From Gemmataceae bacterium (GTDB lineage: Bacteria > Planctomycetota > Planctomycetia > Gemmatales > Gemmataceae), in NCBI GenBank assembly GCA_028288765.1, contig JAQGHQ010000591.1, forward strand, positions 20,721-84,720: a stretch of 64,000 nucleotides of DNA, written 5' to 3'. Shown one piece after another: positions 7,688 through 17,700 of this stretch. Made by a program: the position numbers and the translations under genes. Position 1 is the stretch's first letter. Every line of letters begins with the position of its first letter. The notes beneath the pieces were generated by a model. It was not told where the DNA came from, did no database searches, and saw only the letters and a program-made list of their open reading frames with translations.

Positions 7688-8823
7688 TTTTCATTTTTCA
7701 CTGATTTGACCCACGGCCCGACGCACTCCCGGCCGAATCGCTTGCTGAACGCCTCCGCCCCCGGCCCGAGCAGGTGGTGCCCGTCCATGAACGCGGCCTC
7801 GTCGTCCACCCACCCGGACGCGTCGAACACGGGGACGCCGAACTCCCTCGACAGCCCGGCGAGGTACGCCGTGATCTGCCCGCGGACGGCCGGCGGGTAC
7901 CACCCGCGGAAGGTCGGGGATTCGGGCATCAGGAACAGCGCGGCGCGGGCCCCGCGGGCCCGGCACTCGCCCAGCATGTCGCGGTACGCCCGGTCGTTCA
8001 CGGGGGTGACCCGGAAGTCGGCGAGGAGCCAGGAGTACGTCTTGCGGGCCACGTCCAGCGCCACCGCCCGCCGGGCGGCCGGCCAGTCCGCCGGGTAAAA
8101 CGGGGACCACCCGAAGAGCCGCATGTCCGCCCAGAGTGCGTCCGACCGGTTCGGGCCGGGCGGGAACAGGTCGGCGCACCCCCAGTTCGCCAGCAACGGG
8201 ACCCGGAGCGTGTACCACGACTTGACCCGGGCCCGGGCCCACTCGCGCGGAATCTTTCCCGGGTCGGAATGGTACGGGCGGAGCCGGGCGAGGTCGGCGT
8301 ACCCGAGCCGCGGGGCCGGGATGCGGTACTCCATCGGCCCGGGGTCGGCCAGCACCGGGGGCAGCACCTCGATGAGCACGTACTCGGGCGCGACGCCGGA
8401 CGCCAGTAGCCGGGCGAGGTTCAGCCGCTCGCCGACCGGGATGGCCCCCGACTGGACGCAGTCGAACGGGAACGGGTCGGTCGGGCCGGTCCCGAGTTCG
8501 AGACCCTCCGGGCTGAGCCCCATCTGCGGCCGCGACCCGCCGATGATCGCGATCAGCGGCCGGGTGGGGGCGTTCATATCCCGCCACCGTGCCACCGCCG
8601 TCAGCCGCTTCTGCCGGTGGAAGTATTCCGGGTCGCGCCACTCCGGCCGCGACGTTTCCACCACCACCGCCAGCCAGACGTGAGCGATGCCGACCGCGAC
8701 GACGGCGGTGAGGACCGCCGCCCGGGCTCTCCGCCGCCCGGTGGCCGCAGGTGCCCGCCGGGCGGAAGTCCGCCCGGCGGACCACGGGTGCACAACCGAC
8801 CGGACCAGCGCGGCGGCGGTCAT
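7684..8823 (-). CDS. SGNH-like membrane-anchored protein, paralogue B
   Basis: A 379-residue paralogue of its neighbours. A hydrophobic anchor at about residues 35-55 precedes WRDPEYFHRQ. The nucleophile block is IAIIGGSRPQMG, with Gly in place of the first Ser of the usual GSSR but the Ser-Arg retained. It also has LIEVLPPVL, SWYTLRVPLL, LMPESPTFRGWYPP and the C-terminal DGHHLLGPGAEAFS. The start is an ATG overlapping the stop of gene C by 4 nt (ATGA), which indicates translational coupling. The C-terminal residues VKNEK are encoded by the GTGAAAA-type repeat. Confidence 0.82.
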   Translation of the reverse strand: MTAAALVRSVVHPWSAGRTSARRAPAATGRRRARAAVLTAVVAVGIAHVWLAVVVETSRPEWRDPEYFHRQKRLTAVARWRDMNAPTRPLIAIIGGSRPQMGLSPEGLELGTGPTDPFPFDCVQSGAIPVGERLNLARLLASGVAPEYVLIEVLPPVLADPGPMEYRIPAPRLGYADLARLRPYHSDPGKIPREWARARVKSWYTLRVPLLANWGCADLFPPGPNRSDALWADMRLFGWSPFYPADWPAARRAVALDVARKTYSWLLADFRVTPVNDRAYRDMLGECRARGARAALFLMPESPTFRGWYPPAVRGQITAYLAGLSREFGVPVFDASGWVDDEAAFMDGHHLLGPGAEAFSKRFGRECVGPWVKSVKNEK

Positions 8824-9962
8824 GGTCCCCTCCGGAGGTCCGGGAACGTGGCGGCGACAGCCGGGCCGAACTTCCGGGTGAACTCGGCCGCCCCCTGGCG
8901 GGACAGGTGGAACCCGTCCACCAGGTATCCGTCCTCCATCCACAGCCGGGCGTCGATCAGGGGGATATCGAGTTCCCGGCACAGGGTCGCGAGGTAGCCC
9001 TGGGCGGCCTGCTCGACCGCGGGCGGCATCCACGACCGGAACTCCGTCGCTTCCGGCAGGTACGCGAACGCGACCTTCGTTCCGTTCGCCCGGGCGAGCG
9101 CGACCGACTCGCGGAGCGCCCGCTTGGCGAGCGGGTGGATCGTGTACCCCTGGAACTGGTCCCGGTAGATCTTCCCGCAGTGCGCCAGCCGGACCCCCCG
9201 CGCCTTCGGGTCGGGCGGGTACTTCTCCTCCAGCCCCGCGAGCCAGCCCCACTCGTCGAGCATCCCCCACGCCATTTCCATCCGCTTGTCCCAGGGCTGC
9301 CACCGGGGGAGGGTCTGGGCCATCAGCCGGTGCCGGGTCTCGTACAGCGGGTGGAAGCGGTCGCGGAGCATCAGCCGTTCCGTCTCGGCCGGCCGCGCGA
9401 AGTATTCCCGGACGAGTGGGCGGTCGCGGTCGGACAGCCGGGCGTGGTCGATCCGGTCCGGCTCGAAGTACGGCCCGTCCTCCCGGAGGAACGGCGGCCA
9501 GTATTCCAGGACCACCGCGTCCGGGCGGAGGCCGTCGGCGTACACCCGCCGGAGGCACATCAGTTCCATCATCGGCCCGCTGCCGACGAGCGACATGTTG
9601 AACAGGAGCGGGTCGGGGTGGTCGGCGCGGGCCGGCCGGCTCTCCTCCCACGCCTCCGGCCGTAAGCCCATCGACGCCCGCGAACTGCCGACCACGAGCA
9701 CGACCGGGCGGCCCGGGTTCTCGGCGATCCGCTCCCTCAGCCGGCCGACCCGCCGGGCGTACTCCGGGTCGCGGAGCCCGGGCCAGACCACGTCGATCGC
9801 GAGAAACGCTCCGGCCTGAAGCCCGACGGCCGCGGCGATAAACCACCCCACGGCCCGCCGGGCAGTCCGCCGGCCCGGCCGGACCGCGGGCCCGGGCCGA
9901 CCGCCGGGGCGCCCGGGCCGGGCCGGGAGGACGAGCTTGGCGAGCAGCGGGACGAGGTTCAT
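8820..9962 (-). CDS. SGNH-like membrane-anchored protein, paralogue C
   Basis: A 380-residue member of the tandem family. A membrane anchor near residues 45-65 is followed by LRDPEYARRV. The nucleophile block is VLVVGSSRASMG. The glycine-rich block is FNMSLVGSGP, then YLPEATEFRSWMPP. The terminal block is DGFHLSRQGAAEFT, keeping Asp-x-x-His with Phe replacing the first His. It is the most divergent of the five at the terminal block. ATGA overlaps link it to the genes on both sides. The extracytoplasmic domain would face the cell envelope. Confidence 0.82.
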   Translation of the reverse strand: MNLVPLLAKLVLPARPGRPGGRPGPAVRPGRRTARRAVGWFIAAAVGLQAGAFLAIDVVWPGLRDPEYARRVGRLRERIAENPGRPVVLVVGSSRASMGLRPEAWEESRPARADHPDPLLFNMSLVGSGPMMELMCLRRVYADGLRPDAVVLEYWPPFLREDGPYFEPDRIDHARLSDRDRPLVREYFARPAETERLMLRDRFHPLYETRHRLMAQTLPRWQPWDKRMEMAWGMLDEWGWLAGLEEKYPPDPKARGVRLAHCGKIYRDQFQGYTIHPLAKRALRESVALARANGTKVAFAYLPEATEFRSWMPPAVEQAAQGYLATLCRELDIPLIDARLWMEDGYLVDGFHLSRQGAAEFTRKFGPAVAATFPDLRRGP

Positions 9963-11131
9963 GGGGTCGGGCGGGGTTGAGGATCGAGGGGCCGGGCGAG
10001 CCACGGGGCGAGGGCGTCGCGGGCGAGCCGGTCCGTCAGGACGTCGGCCCCGGGCCCGGTCAGGTGGTGGCCGTCCCCGATCAGGTCGTCCGGCACCCAC
10101 GTCCGGGCGTCGATCAGGGGGGCGTGGTATTCCGCCGACAGGCCGGCGAGTACGGCGTCGAGTTCCCGCAGCCCGGCGGCCGGGTACCAGCTGCGGAACG
10201 CGGCCGATTCCGGCGTCAGCAGGAGGGCGGCCTTCCAGCCCGCGGCCCGGCACGTCTCGAGCGTGTCGCGAACCGCGGGGGTTCCGAGGCCGGTCGGGCG
10301 GTACCCGGGGAAGTAATCGGCGTACTGCCGGCGGGTCAGTTCGAGCAATACCCGACGGTCCTCGTCGGAAACGGTCCGGAGCCGGGTGAACCCGTACCCG
10401 TCCGGCTCGTGCCCGCCGTTCAGCCGGATGTTGTGCATCAGGAAGAACGGCGCGTACCGGTCCACGAGCAGGAACCGGTACTCGTACCACGGGGCGAGCC
10501 AGCCCCGCGGGCCGTGGGCGGGCGGGATGTCGGCGGGGAACCCCGTGCCGCGGGCGAATTCCAGTTCGTCCGGGCGGAGCCGGGCCGGGAGCAGCCACCG
10601 GCCCTCGGGCGGGTCGGGCCGCTGCCCGGCGAGGAACACCGGGTGGACCTCGATCAGCACGAAGTCGGGCTTCGCCCCGTTCTGCACCAGTCGGCGGGCG
10701 TACACCGCGTTCGTGAGCGGGCCGGCCCCGGCCTGGGCGAAGTTGAACGCCGTGACCGGGCGGCCGAGCCGGGCGGTCAGGTTCGGCCCCAGCGCCCCGG
10801 TGTCGACTCCGTTCAGGGTTCGGGATGACCCGACGAACATGACGGTCACCGGCCGGTCGGCCGGCGGGGTCGTGGGGTCGGGGAAGAAGGCGGGGTGTGT
10901 GCGGAACAGCGCGAGCTTGTCGAAGTAAAGCGGGTCGCGGATCGGCGACCGCTCGGTGTAGATGCCCCACCCGAGGCCGAGCTGGGCGCCCAGACAGGTC
11001 ACCAGTCCGGCTGCCAGGGCGACAGCGGCCCGCCGGCGGCGGGACCGGGTACCCGCCGGCATCGGGACGGAACCGGTGTTCCGCCCCGGGGGGGAACTGG
11101 GGAAGCGCCAGCGGCGGAGCGTCAGACGCAT
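9959..11131 (-). CDS. SGNH-like membrane-anchored protein, paralogue D
   Basis: About 390 residues from the ATG of MRLTLRRWRFP; a GTG 24 bases upstream (11155) is an alternative. An Arg-rich N-terminus and a hydrophobic anchor precede IRDPLYFDKL. The nucleophile block is VMFVGSSRTLNG, followed by FNFAQAGAGP, LIEVHPVFL, PWYEYRFLLV, LTPESAAFRSWYP and DGHHLTGPGADVLT. The order and spacing of blocks match the neighbouring paralogues, so they arose by tandem duplication. It overlaps the next gene by 4 nt. Confidence 0.82.
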   Translation of the reverse strand: MRLTLRRWRFPSSPPGRNTGSVPMPAGTRSRRRRAAVALAAGLVTCLGAQLGLGWGIYTERSPIRDPLYFDKLALFRTHPAFFPDPTTPPADRPVTVMFVGSSRTLNGVDTGALGPNLTARLGRPVTAFNFAQAGAGPLTNAVYARRLVQNGAKPDFVLIEVHPVFLAGQRPDPPEGRWLLPARLRPDELEFARGTGFPADIPPAHGPRGWLAPWYEYRFLLVDRYAPFFLMHNIRLNGGHEPDGYGFTRLRTVSDEDRRVLLELTRRQYADYFPGYRPTGLGTPAVRDTLETCRAAGWKAALLLTPESAAFRSWYPAAGLRELDAVLAGLSAEYHAPLIDARTWVPDDLIGDGHHLTGPGADVLTDRLARDALAPWLARPLDPQPRPTP

Positions 11132-11172
11132 GAAAACCACTCGGACGGCGGACACGGCGGCCCTCGGCTACC

Positions 11173-12339
11173 TCACCGGCCCGGGGGCGGGCCCGGCCCC
11201 CGGGGGCGGAAGAACGGCAGGATCACTTCCCGCAGCAGGCGGTCGGAGAACGCCTCCGCCCCGGGCCGGAGCATGTGGTGCCCGTCGGTGAACGCGGAAT
11301 CCGGGAGCCACGTCCGGGCGTCGATCAGGCCGCACCCGTGTTCGGAACACAGCCCGCTCAGGAACTGGTACAGCCGCGCGGTCGTGGCCGGCGGGTAGAG
11401 CGCCCGAAACCCGGCCGACTCCGGCATCAGCACCAGCTGCGCGGGGATGCCCTGTTCGCGGCACAGGGCGAGCAGGTCGGCGAGGGCCTTCGCCCCGCCG
11501 CCGGTCGGGTGCATGTCGGCGAGAACGGCCTTGTACTCGGCCGCGGCCCGGCCCAGCGCGGCCTCGTACTCCTCGGGCGTGACCGAGTCGGTGATCGGGC
11601 TGCTCCACCCGAGCTCGTCGCAGCTGCGGCTCCAGTCGAACCGGAGGTGCCACGGGAGGGCACTGGGGGCGAGCCGGCCGAGGAGCGGGAACCGGCTCGT
11701 GTACCACGGGGTGAATACCGACCCCCGCCACTTCTTCCTCACCTCGGCGGCCGGGAACCCGTATCCGATCACGGCCTCGGCCTCGGCGTGCCGGAGGCGG
11801 TCCCCGAACAGGAACCGGGCCTCCAGCGGGCCGGCCGGGAGGGCGGGCCCGACCGGGACGTCGGCCAGGGTCGGCGGGAGGACTTCGACCAGGAGCAGGG
11901 CCGGGCGGTGCCCGTCGGCGATAAGCCGGCGGAGGTACACCAGGTGGGTCACCGGGCCGGACGCCGGGATGCCGAAGTTGAACGCGACCGCCGGCCCGCC
12001 GAGGGCCGGGGCGAGGTGCTCGTGGACGCGGCCGGCGTGGAAGGCGAACCCGGTCCGGGACGTGCCGAGCATCACCACCGCCGGCGCACCGGGGTTCGCC
12101 TTCTCCTGTCGGGCGAGCCGGAGTTCCTTGTCGGCGTACCCCGGGTCGCGGAGGTACAGAGACAGCTCGGTCGCCACCCCGAGGGCCAGTTGCAGCACCA
12201 CGGCCGCCGCCGCCCCGACCGCGACGGCGACGGCCGCCTTCGGCCGCCGGTCCCGGGGTACGGGCGGGGCCGCCGGCGGCCCCGGTCGGGCGACCAGGGC
12301 CGAGCGGAGCCGGCCGGCAACTCGTGTGGTGAGGTTCAA
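11173..12339 (-). CDS. SGNH-like membrane-anchored protein, paralogue E
   Basis: A 388-residue protein, the first paralogue after the MBOAT gene. An anchor at about residues 35-57 is followed by LRDPGYADKE. The nucleophile block is VVMLGTSRTGFA, then FNFGIPASGP, LVEVLPPTL, PWYTSRFPLL, LMPESAGFRALYPP and DGHHMLRPGAEAFS. It is about 80 bases from the MBOAT stop, and 17-41 bases separate it from the next paralogue. By analogy with AlgJ/AlgX or DltD it would take the acyl group exported by the MBOAT protein and pass it to the polymer. No experimental function is known to me for this exact family. Confidence 0.82.
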   Translation of the reverse strand: MNLTTRVAGRLRSALVARPGPPAAPPVPRDRRPKAAVAVAVGAAAAVVLQLALGVATELSLYLRDPGYADKELRLARQEKANPGAPAVVMLGTSRTGFAFHAGRVHEHLAPALGGPAVAFNFGIPASGPVTHLVYLRRLIADGHRPALLLVEVLPPTLADVPVGPALPAGPLEARFLFGDRLRHAEAEAVIGYGFPAAEVRKKWRGSVFTPWYTSRFPLLGRLAPSALPWHLRFDWSRSCDELGWSSPITDSVTPEEYEAALGRAAAEYKAVLADMHPTGGGAKALADLLALCREQGIPAQLVLMPESAGFRALYPPATTARLYQFLSGLCSEHGCGLIDARTWLPDSAFTDGHHMLRPGAEAFSDRLLREVILPFFRPRGPGPPPGR

Positions 12340-12418
12340 GGGCTCGTTTGGTCTTCTGGTGTCTTCTGGTAGGGTGGGTCGAGTCTTCGAGGCCCACCCT
12401 ACGTAAATCCGGCCGGGT

Positions 12419-13993
12419 CTAGAAGGTGAAGTAGATGAATGAGCTCCCGCTATCCGGGGCGAGGACCATCGCCGCGCACAGGCAGACCGCGTACCCGAAC
12501 CCGAGCACCGGGCCCGGAATCCGGGCGTAGGCCCGTTGCCACAGCCCCCGGCTCACGACCAGGTGGCAGATCAGCACGAACCCGGCCGTGTACCACAGGC
12601 TCCGGTTGTGCAGCGGCAGCGCCAGCCCCAGATGGAGGCTGAACATCCGCTCGTACATGGTCAGGGCCTTTTCGAGTCCGCTCCGCCCGAGGGGGAACTT
12701 CTCGGTCGGCGGGCTGTTCGGCTGGAACAGTACCCAACACAGGCACACGCAGAAGAACGTGAGCAGCACCCGGAACCCGGTCCCGAGGGTGGTCTGGAGC
12801 GCGGCGTCGAGCCGCGGGCGGGCCTGGGCGAAGTCCTTGAACTGGCGGTGGAGGATCAGCAGAAGCCCGTGGGCGACGCCCCACAGCACGTACGACCATG
12901 CGGCCCCGTGCCACAGCCCGCCGAGGGTCATCGTGATCATCAGGTTCCGGTAGTTCAGCCACCGGCTCCCGCGGCTCCCGCCGAGTGGGATGAACAGGTA
13001 GTCGCGGAGCCAGGTCGAGAGCGAGATGTGCCACCGCCGCCAGAACTCGCTCACGTTCGCCGAGATGTACGGCATGTTGAAGTTGTTCGTCAGCTTGTAC
13101 CCGAGCAGGTGGGCGAGGCCGATGGCCATGTCCGAGTAGCCGGAGAAATCGCAGTAGATCCGGATCGCGTACGCGAGGACGGCCATCCACACCGCCCCGG
13201 TGTTGTAATCCTGCGGGTTCTGGAAGATCGGGTCCGAGAACACCGCCATCCGGTCGGCGATGGCCATCTTCTTGAACACACCCATCAGGAACAGCTGGAC
13301 CCCGACCTGCATTCGCACCCAGTTCCACCGCTTCGGCCGGCGGGTCTGGGTCAGGAAGTCCCCGGCCCGGACGATCGGCCCGGACACCAGATGCGGGAGG
13401 AACAGGATGAACAGCAGGAACCGCGGCAGGCTCGTCTCGGCCCGGATCTTCCGCCGGTACACGTCGACCGCGTAGCTGATCGCCTCGAACGTGTAGAAAC
13501 TGATCCCGAACGGGACGAACAGGGCCAGGGCCTTCAGGTCGAGCTTGGCGTACTCCGGGTCGCGGCCGAGCCGGACGAGCGCGTCGTGCAGCTCGTTCAG
13601 GAAGAACCCGCGGTACTTGAAGTAGCACAGGATACCGAGGTTCATGGTGATGCTAACGATCATCACCGTTTTGCGCAGGCCCTGCCGCCGGGACGCATCC
13701 ATGAGCCGGCCGAACAGATAGTCGGCGAGCGTCGTCGTCGTGACCAGGAACGCGAGTTCCGCGCTCCACGCGGCGTAGAAATTGAAGCTAGCGGCCACCA
13801 ACACCCAGATCCGGGTCATCTGCCATTTCCGGGGGATCGACCAGTACAGGACGAACACCCCGAGGAAAAACAGCAGGAACGCCTGGGTGTGGAAGAACGG
13901 CTCGGGCAGCAGATCGTGCAGCCAGCGGAAGTAGAGGAACTCGGAGGCGGGGCCCTTGTCGGCAGCCGAGTTCGCGAGCAGGGTGAGCGACAT
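12419..13993 (-). CDS. MBOAT family membrane O-acyltransferase (AlgI/DltB-like)
   Basis: A 524-residue polytopic membrane protein. It shows the family hallmarks: FFLGVFVLYWSIPRKW near the start, PHLVSGPIVRAGDF, VSEFWRRWHISLSTWLRDY, and the presumed catalytic His in GGLWHGAAWSYVLWG. Length fits AlgI-type proteins (about 470-520). ATG at 13993 is used; an in-frame TTG lies 6 bases upstream. MBOAT proteins of this group move acyl groups across the inner membrane for O-acetylation of exopolysaccharide or other polymers. It leads an operon with five SGNH-like genes, the usual partner type, but in unusual number. Confidence 0.95.
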   Translation of the reverse strand: MSLTLLANSAADKGPASEFLYFRWLHDLLPEPFFHTQAFLLFFLGVFVLYWSIPRKWQMTRIWVLVAASFNFYAAWSAELAFLVTTTTLADYLFGRLMDASRRQGLRKTVMIVSITMNLGILCYFKYRGFFLNELHDALVRLGRDPEYAKLDLKALALFVPFGISFYTFEAISYAVDVYRRKIRAETSLPRFLLFILFLPHLVSGPIVRAGDFLTQTRRPKRWNWVRMQVGVQLFLMGVFKKMAIADRMAVFSDPIFQNPQDYNTGAVWMAVLAYAIRIYCDFSGYSDMAIGLAHLLGYKLTNNFNMPYISANVSEFWRRWHISLSTWLRDYLFIPLGGSRGSRWLNYRNLMITMTLGGLWHGAAWSYVLWGVAHGLLLILHRQFKDFAQARPRLDAALQTTLGTGFRVLLTFFCVCLCWVLFQPNSPPTEKFPLGRSGLEKALTMYERMFSLHLGLALPLHNRSLWYTAGFVLICHLVVSRGLWQRAYARIPGPVLGFGYAVCLCAAMVLAPDSGSSFIYFTF

Positions 13994-14156
13994 GGCCAAC
14001 CATCCTTGGTCGTGGTCGCGCCCGCCCTCCGGGCAGGCAACCGCAGGCGGCGACTATAGCGGAACCCGGAAAAACGGGTCAACCCCGGTCGGCGGGTGGG
14101 TCGGCGCGAATAAGGTAACGGCGGGGAACAGGTTTCCGACGTTTCGGGGTGGCGCG

Positions 14157-15266
<1,110 letters not shown>

Positions 15267-15274
15267 GATCTGAA

Positions 15275-15382
15275 AAGATCTCACGCAAAGTCGCAAAGAC
15301 GCAAAGAGGACCAAGAAGACCCCGAGCAAGCGGATTTTCCGTCTTCTCTTCTTTGCGACTTTGCGTCTTTGCGTGAGATCTT
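15275..15382. repeat. Octamer-repeat hairpin between convergent genes
   Basis: AAGATCTCACGCAAAGTCGC and further CGCAAAGA units on the left (15275-15308) are matched by an inverted copy on the right (15350-15382), giving a stem of about 32 bp around a ~40-base loop. It lies exactly between purM and ftr, with the right arm ending at the ftr stop, so it probably serves as a bidirectional terminator. The arm itself is a tandem octamer. Confidence 0.88.
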
Positions 15383-16299
15383 CATTGCCTCTCCGGGTGG
15401 AGGTAGACGAAGCTCTTGCCCAGTCGACCGCCGTAATTCCCGGCAGAGATGGTCAGCAAGTCAGGCACGTCCTTCGCCGCCGCGATCGCCGCCTGGGTCG
15501 CCGCCGCGATCGTCTTCAGATCCTGGCCGTTGATGATGATCTCCTGCACCGACGCCACCCCGGCCGGGAGTTTCGACTGCGGTCCGAGCTTCTCCCGCAG
15601 CGTCGGGCAAAACTCGGCGTACGTGCTCGCGATGCTGAACTTGTACCGGCTCCCGGCCTTCGACCCGCTCGCCGCCACCCCGCCGGGGAACGGGAGCACG
15701 ACCCCCGGCGTAGCCGCCGCGGCGGCAGCGGCCCGGGTCGCGGCCTCCAGCGCGGCATCGGCGGTCGCCCCGAAGAACCACAAGTTTCCGCCCATCAACC
15801 CGTCGGCCCACCCGCACCGCCGCTCACACACGAACTCCCCGCTCAGGATCGGGACCACCCAGCACCGCCGGCCGAACCGGACGGCGGTGGACTGGTGCCC
15901 GTCGCCGAAGTAAGCGAGCTTCCGGCCGAGCGGGAACCACGTCTCGCGGTCGGGCAGGGCGTTGAAGCACGCGGCGGTCGGACAGGTCAGCACGTTCTGG
16001 CAGACCCGCACGAGGACCGACCGTTCCAGCCGCTGTTCGCGGTCCTTGAGGAACCGGGGGACGTGGAACTGGACGACCGCCCCGGGCCGGCCATCGGGGG
16101 TGGGGGTGCTCTCGTCGCCGCCCGGTCCCACATACCGATCCAGCCCGGCCTCGCAGTCGCAGAGGATGGTGGAGCTGGCGTTCCCGGTACAGGCGGCGAC
16201 GGCCCGGTCGAGCCAGTATCGATCCCGGGCGGTAATGAGTACCGCCGCGTAGATGCTGCGGAACGCTTCGGCGTAGGTGTCGTCGATGGTCGCAGGCAT
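15382..16299 (-). CDS. ftr: Formylmethanofuran:tetrahydromethanopterin formyltransferase
   Basis: A 305-residue homologue of the archaeal Ftr enzyme, also called FhcD in the bacterial formyltransferase/hydrolase complex. It begins MPATIDDTYAEAFRSIYAAV, parallel to archaeal IEDTFAEAF. Conserved stretches include AEAGLDRYV-like CDCEAGLDRY, TPDGRPGAVVQFHV, LTCPTAACFNALP, KLAYFGDGHQ, GGNLWFFG, FPGGVAASGSK and ISAGNYGGRLGKS. Length matches the ~297-residue archaeal enzyme. It moves a formyl group between methanofuran-type and H4MPT cofactors in formaldehyde oxidation. No other C1 gene is visible nearby, so it is isolated from the rest of the pathway. Confidence 0.93.
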   Translation of the reverse strand: MPATIDDTYAEAFRSIYAAVLITARDRYWLDRAVAACTGNASSTILCDCEAGLDRYVGPGGDESTPTPDGRPGAVVQFHVPRFLKDREQRLERSVLVRVCQNVLTCPTAACFNALPDRETWFPLGRKLAYFGDGHQSTAVRFGRRCWVVPILSGEFVCERRCGWADGLMGGNLWFFGATADAALEAATRAAAAAAATPGVVLPFPGGVAASGSKAGSRYKFSIASTYAEFCPTLREKLGPQSKLPAGVASVQEIIINGQDLKTIAAATQAAIAAAKDVPDLLTISAGNYGGRLGKSFVYLHPERQ

Positions 16300-17700
16300 G
16301 CGACGGAACTCCGGAAGCGAATCGGGAGGATTCGCGGTCGGGGTATGGCTGTGCCAATGATACCGATACGAGGGGAGATTGCACCTTGATCTGCTGCCGA
16401 AAGACCACGACCGAGCGAACGACTGAATGACGCGAGTCCCTGTGCCTATTTTTGATGCATTCTGAAAATTACTTGCCACTAGTTCTAGCAGTCGAGCGTG
16501 GCACGAATCTGGCACAGACCAGTGACAGAAGTTTGCGTCGGTCCGAAATCATAATCCTAATTACAGTTACGTAGTCGCTCGCGCGAGGGGGATTGTGTCG
16601 AATAGCTGAATGGCACGAACCCTGCATGTGGAGCGATGGCGAGAGCCTGACGCCGCACGGTCGGCCGGCTGAGGGAGAGGCAGTCGGTCGGCCGTGCGGG
16701 TCTTATCGTTTTCGCAACCGATCGGACTCGGGCGGATATGTTGCCGCATCACCGGGGCGACCGTGAATGGCTTGATCTGCAGACATGTACAAATGTATAG
16801 TTAACGAAAGTTAATCACGGACGGCTGAGCTTCCTGAGGCGGATGAACAATTCGCAAATCTTAACAAATCTTAACTCGCCAATTTAGTTATGCTTCCGGA
16901 AGGTATGTGCTGTTCGAGGGTTCCAGAAGCCCTTTTGGGATGCGCCCTACGGGTCTCGGCCGGGTGATAATGCCTCACCTGCTTACGAGCCCGACCGGTT
17001 ATGCTCTTTTTCATTTTCCCGGCCAGTCGGCCCACAATCATCTAATTACTGACCAAGTGTAACATCGGCGTTGACCGCCAGAGATGGTGGCGAACGATGC
17101 ACGAAGAATGATCTTTGCTGTGAATTGGGGTATCAAAGTGGGAAAAAAAGCCCCGTCGGAGTTAGTTCAGCGTCGCCCATTCACCGAACATCCCCCGACG
17201 GGACACTTAAACTGTAAGTAGGTTTTACCAGGAATGTCAAGTACCGAATTGAATCGGACAACTTTTTTTTGACCAATTTCGGTTTTTCCTATCTTCCCTG
17301 TTCTTGACCGAGCCGGATGCCTCACCACGAACTGCCGACTCCCCCCAACCCGTCGCCGTTTCCCCCCCCGTCCGGTGGCCATCGTCAAATGCTTCCCTCT
17401 GGCCATAAAGTATATGGGCGCGGTCACCCGATACACCAAGACCGGTCCCGCATCACACCTAATCCGACTTCCTGTTCGCCCCTCGCCCTCGCCGCAAATG
17501 GAAAAGCGGAGCACCCGGTGCAAGGTCCGTGACGGCGGAACGGCCCCCGGTAACCGGCCGGAATCCCGGCACAACCGGCCCGACCTAGCCCGCCAGATTC
17601 CCCCCGACCGGAAGATCCGCGGACGACGGTCGCGTGCGGTGGCAGGGGGGCCGATCATTTACGTCAGCCCGCGTCCGGCGTGACACTTGGGAGAGGGCAA
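16300..17700. other. Long non-coding region
   Basis: About 1.4 kb with markedly lower GC content than the surrounding genes and no convincing protein. It contains a non-coding element shared with the region upstream of the protease gene (16789-16975) and an 8-bp CCCGTCGG/CCGACGGG stem at about 17151-17203. A 163-codon minus-strand frame (17167-17658) exists but has no recognisable domain and looks spurious. Confidence 0.6.
16789..16975 (+). promoter_or_regulatory. Conserved non-coding element with ATCTTAAC repeats, copy 1
   Basis: Shares a long alignable segment with 25449-25654. Shared landmarks, in the same order, are TGTACAA..GTATAGTTAAC, a second GTTAAT, two ATCTTAAC units 10 bp apart (16858-16865 and 16868-16875), CCGGAAG..GTGTG-like sequence, CTTTTGGGATG, and GGTCTCGG.CGGGTG. 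Direct repeats one helical turn apart resemble sites for OmpR/PhoB-class regulators. No gene follows closely here, so the target may be lost or the element may encode an RNA. Confidence 0.6.

Noticed and set aside
17167..17658. A 163-codon minus-strand frame in the long non-coding region
   Set aside because: No domain, no ribosome binding site, composition of a chance frame, and overlap with a hairpin; not listed as a gene.
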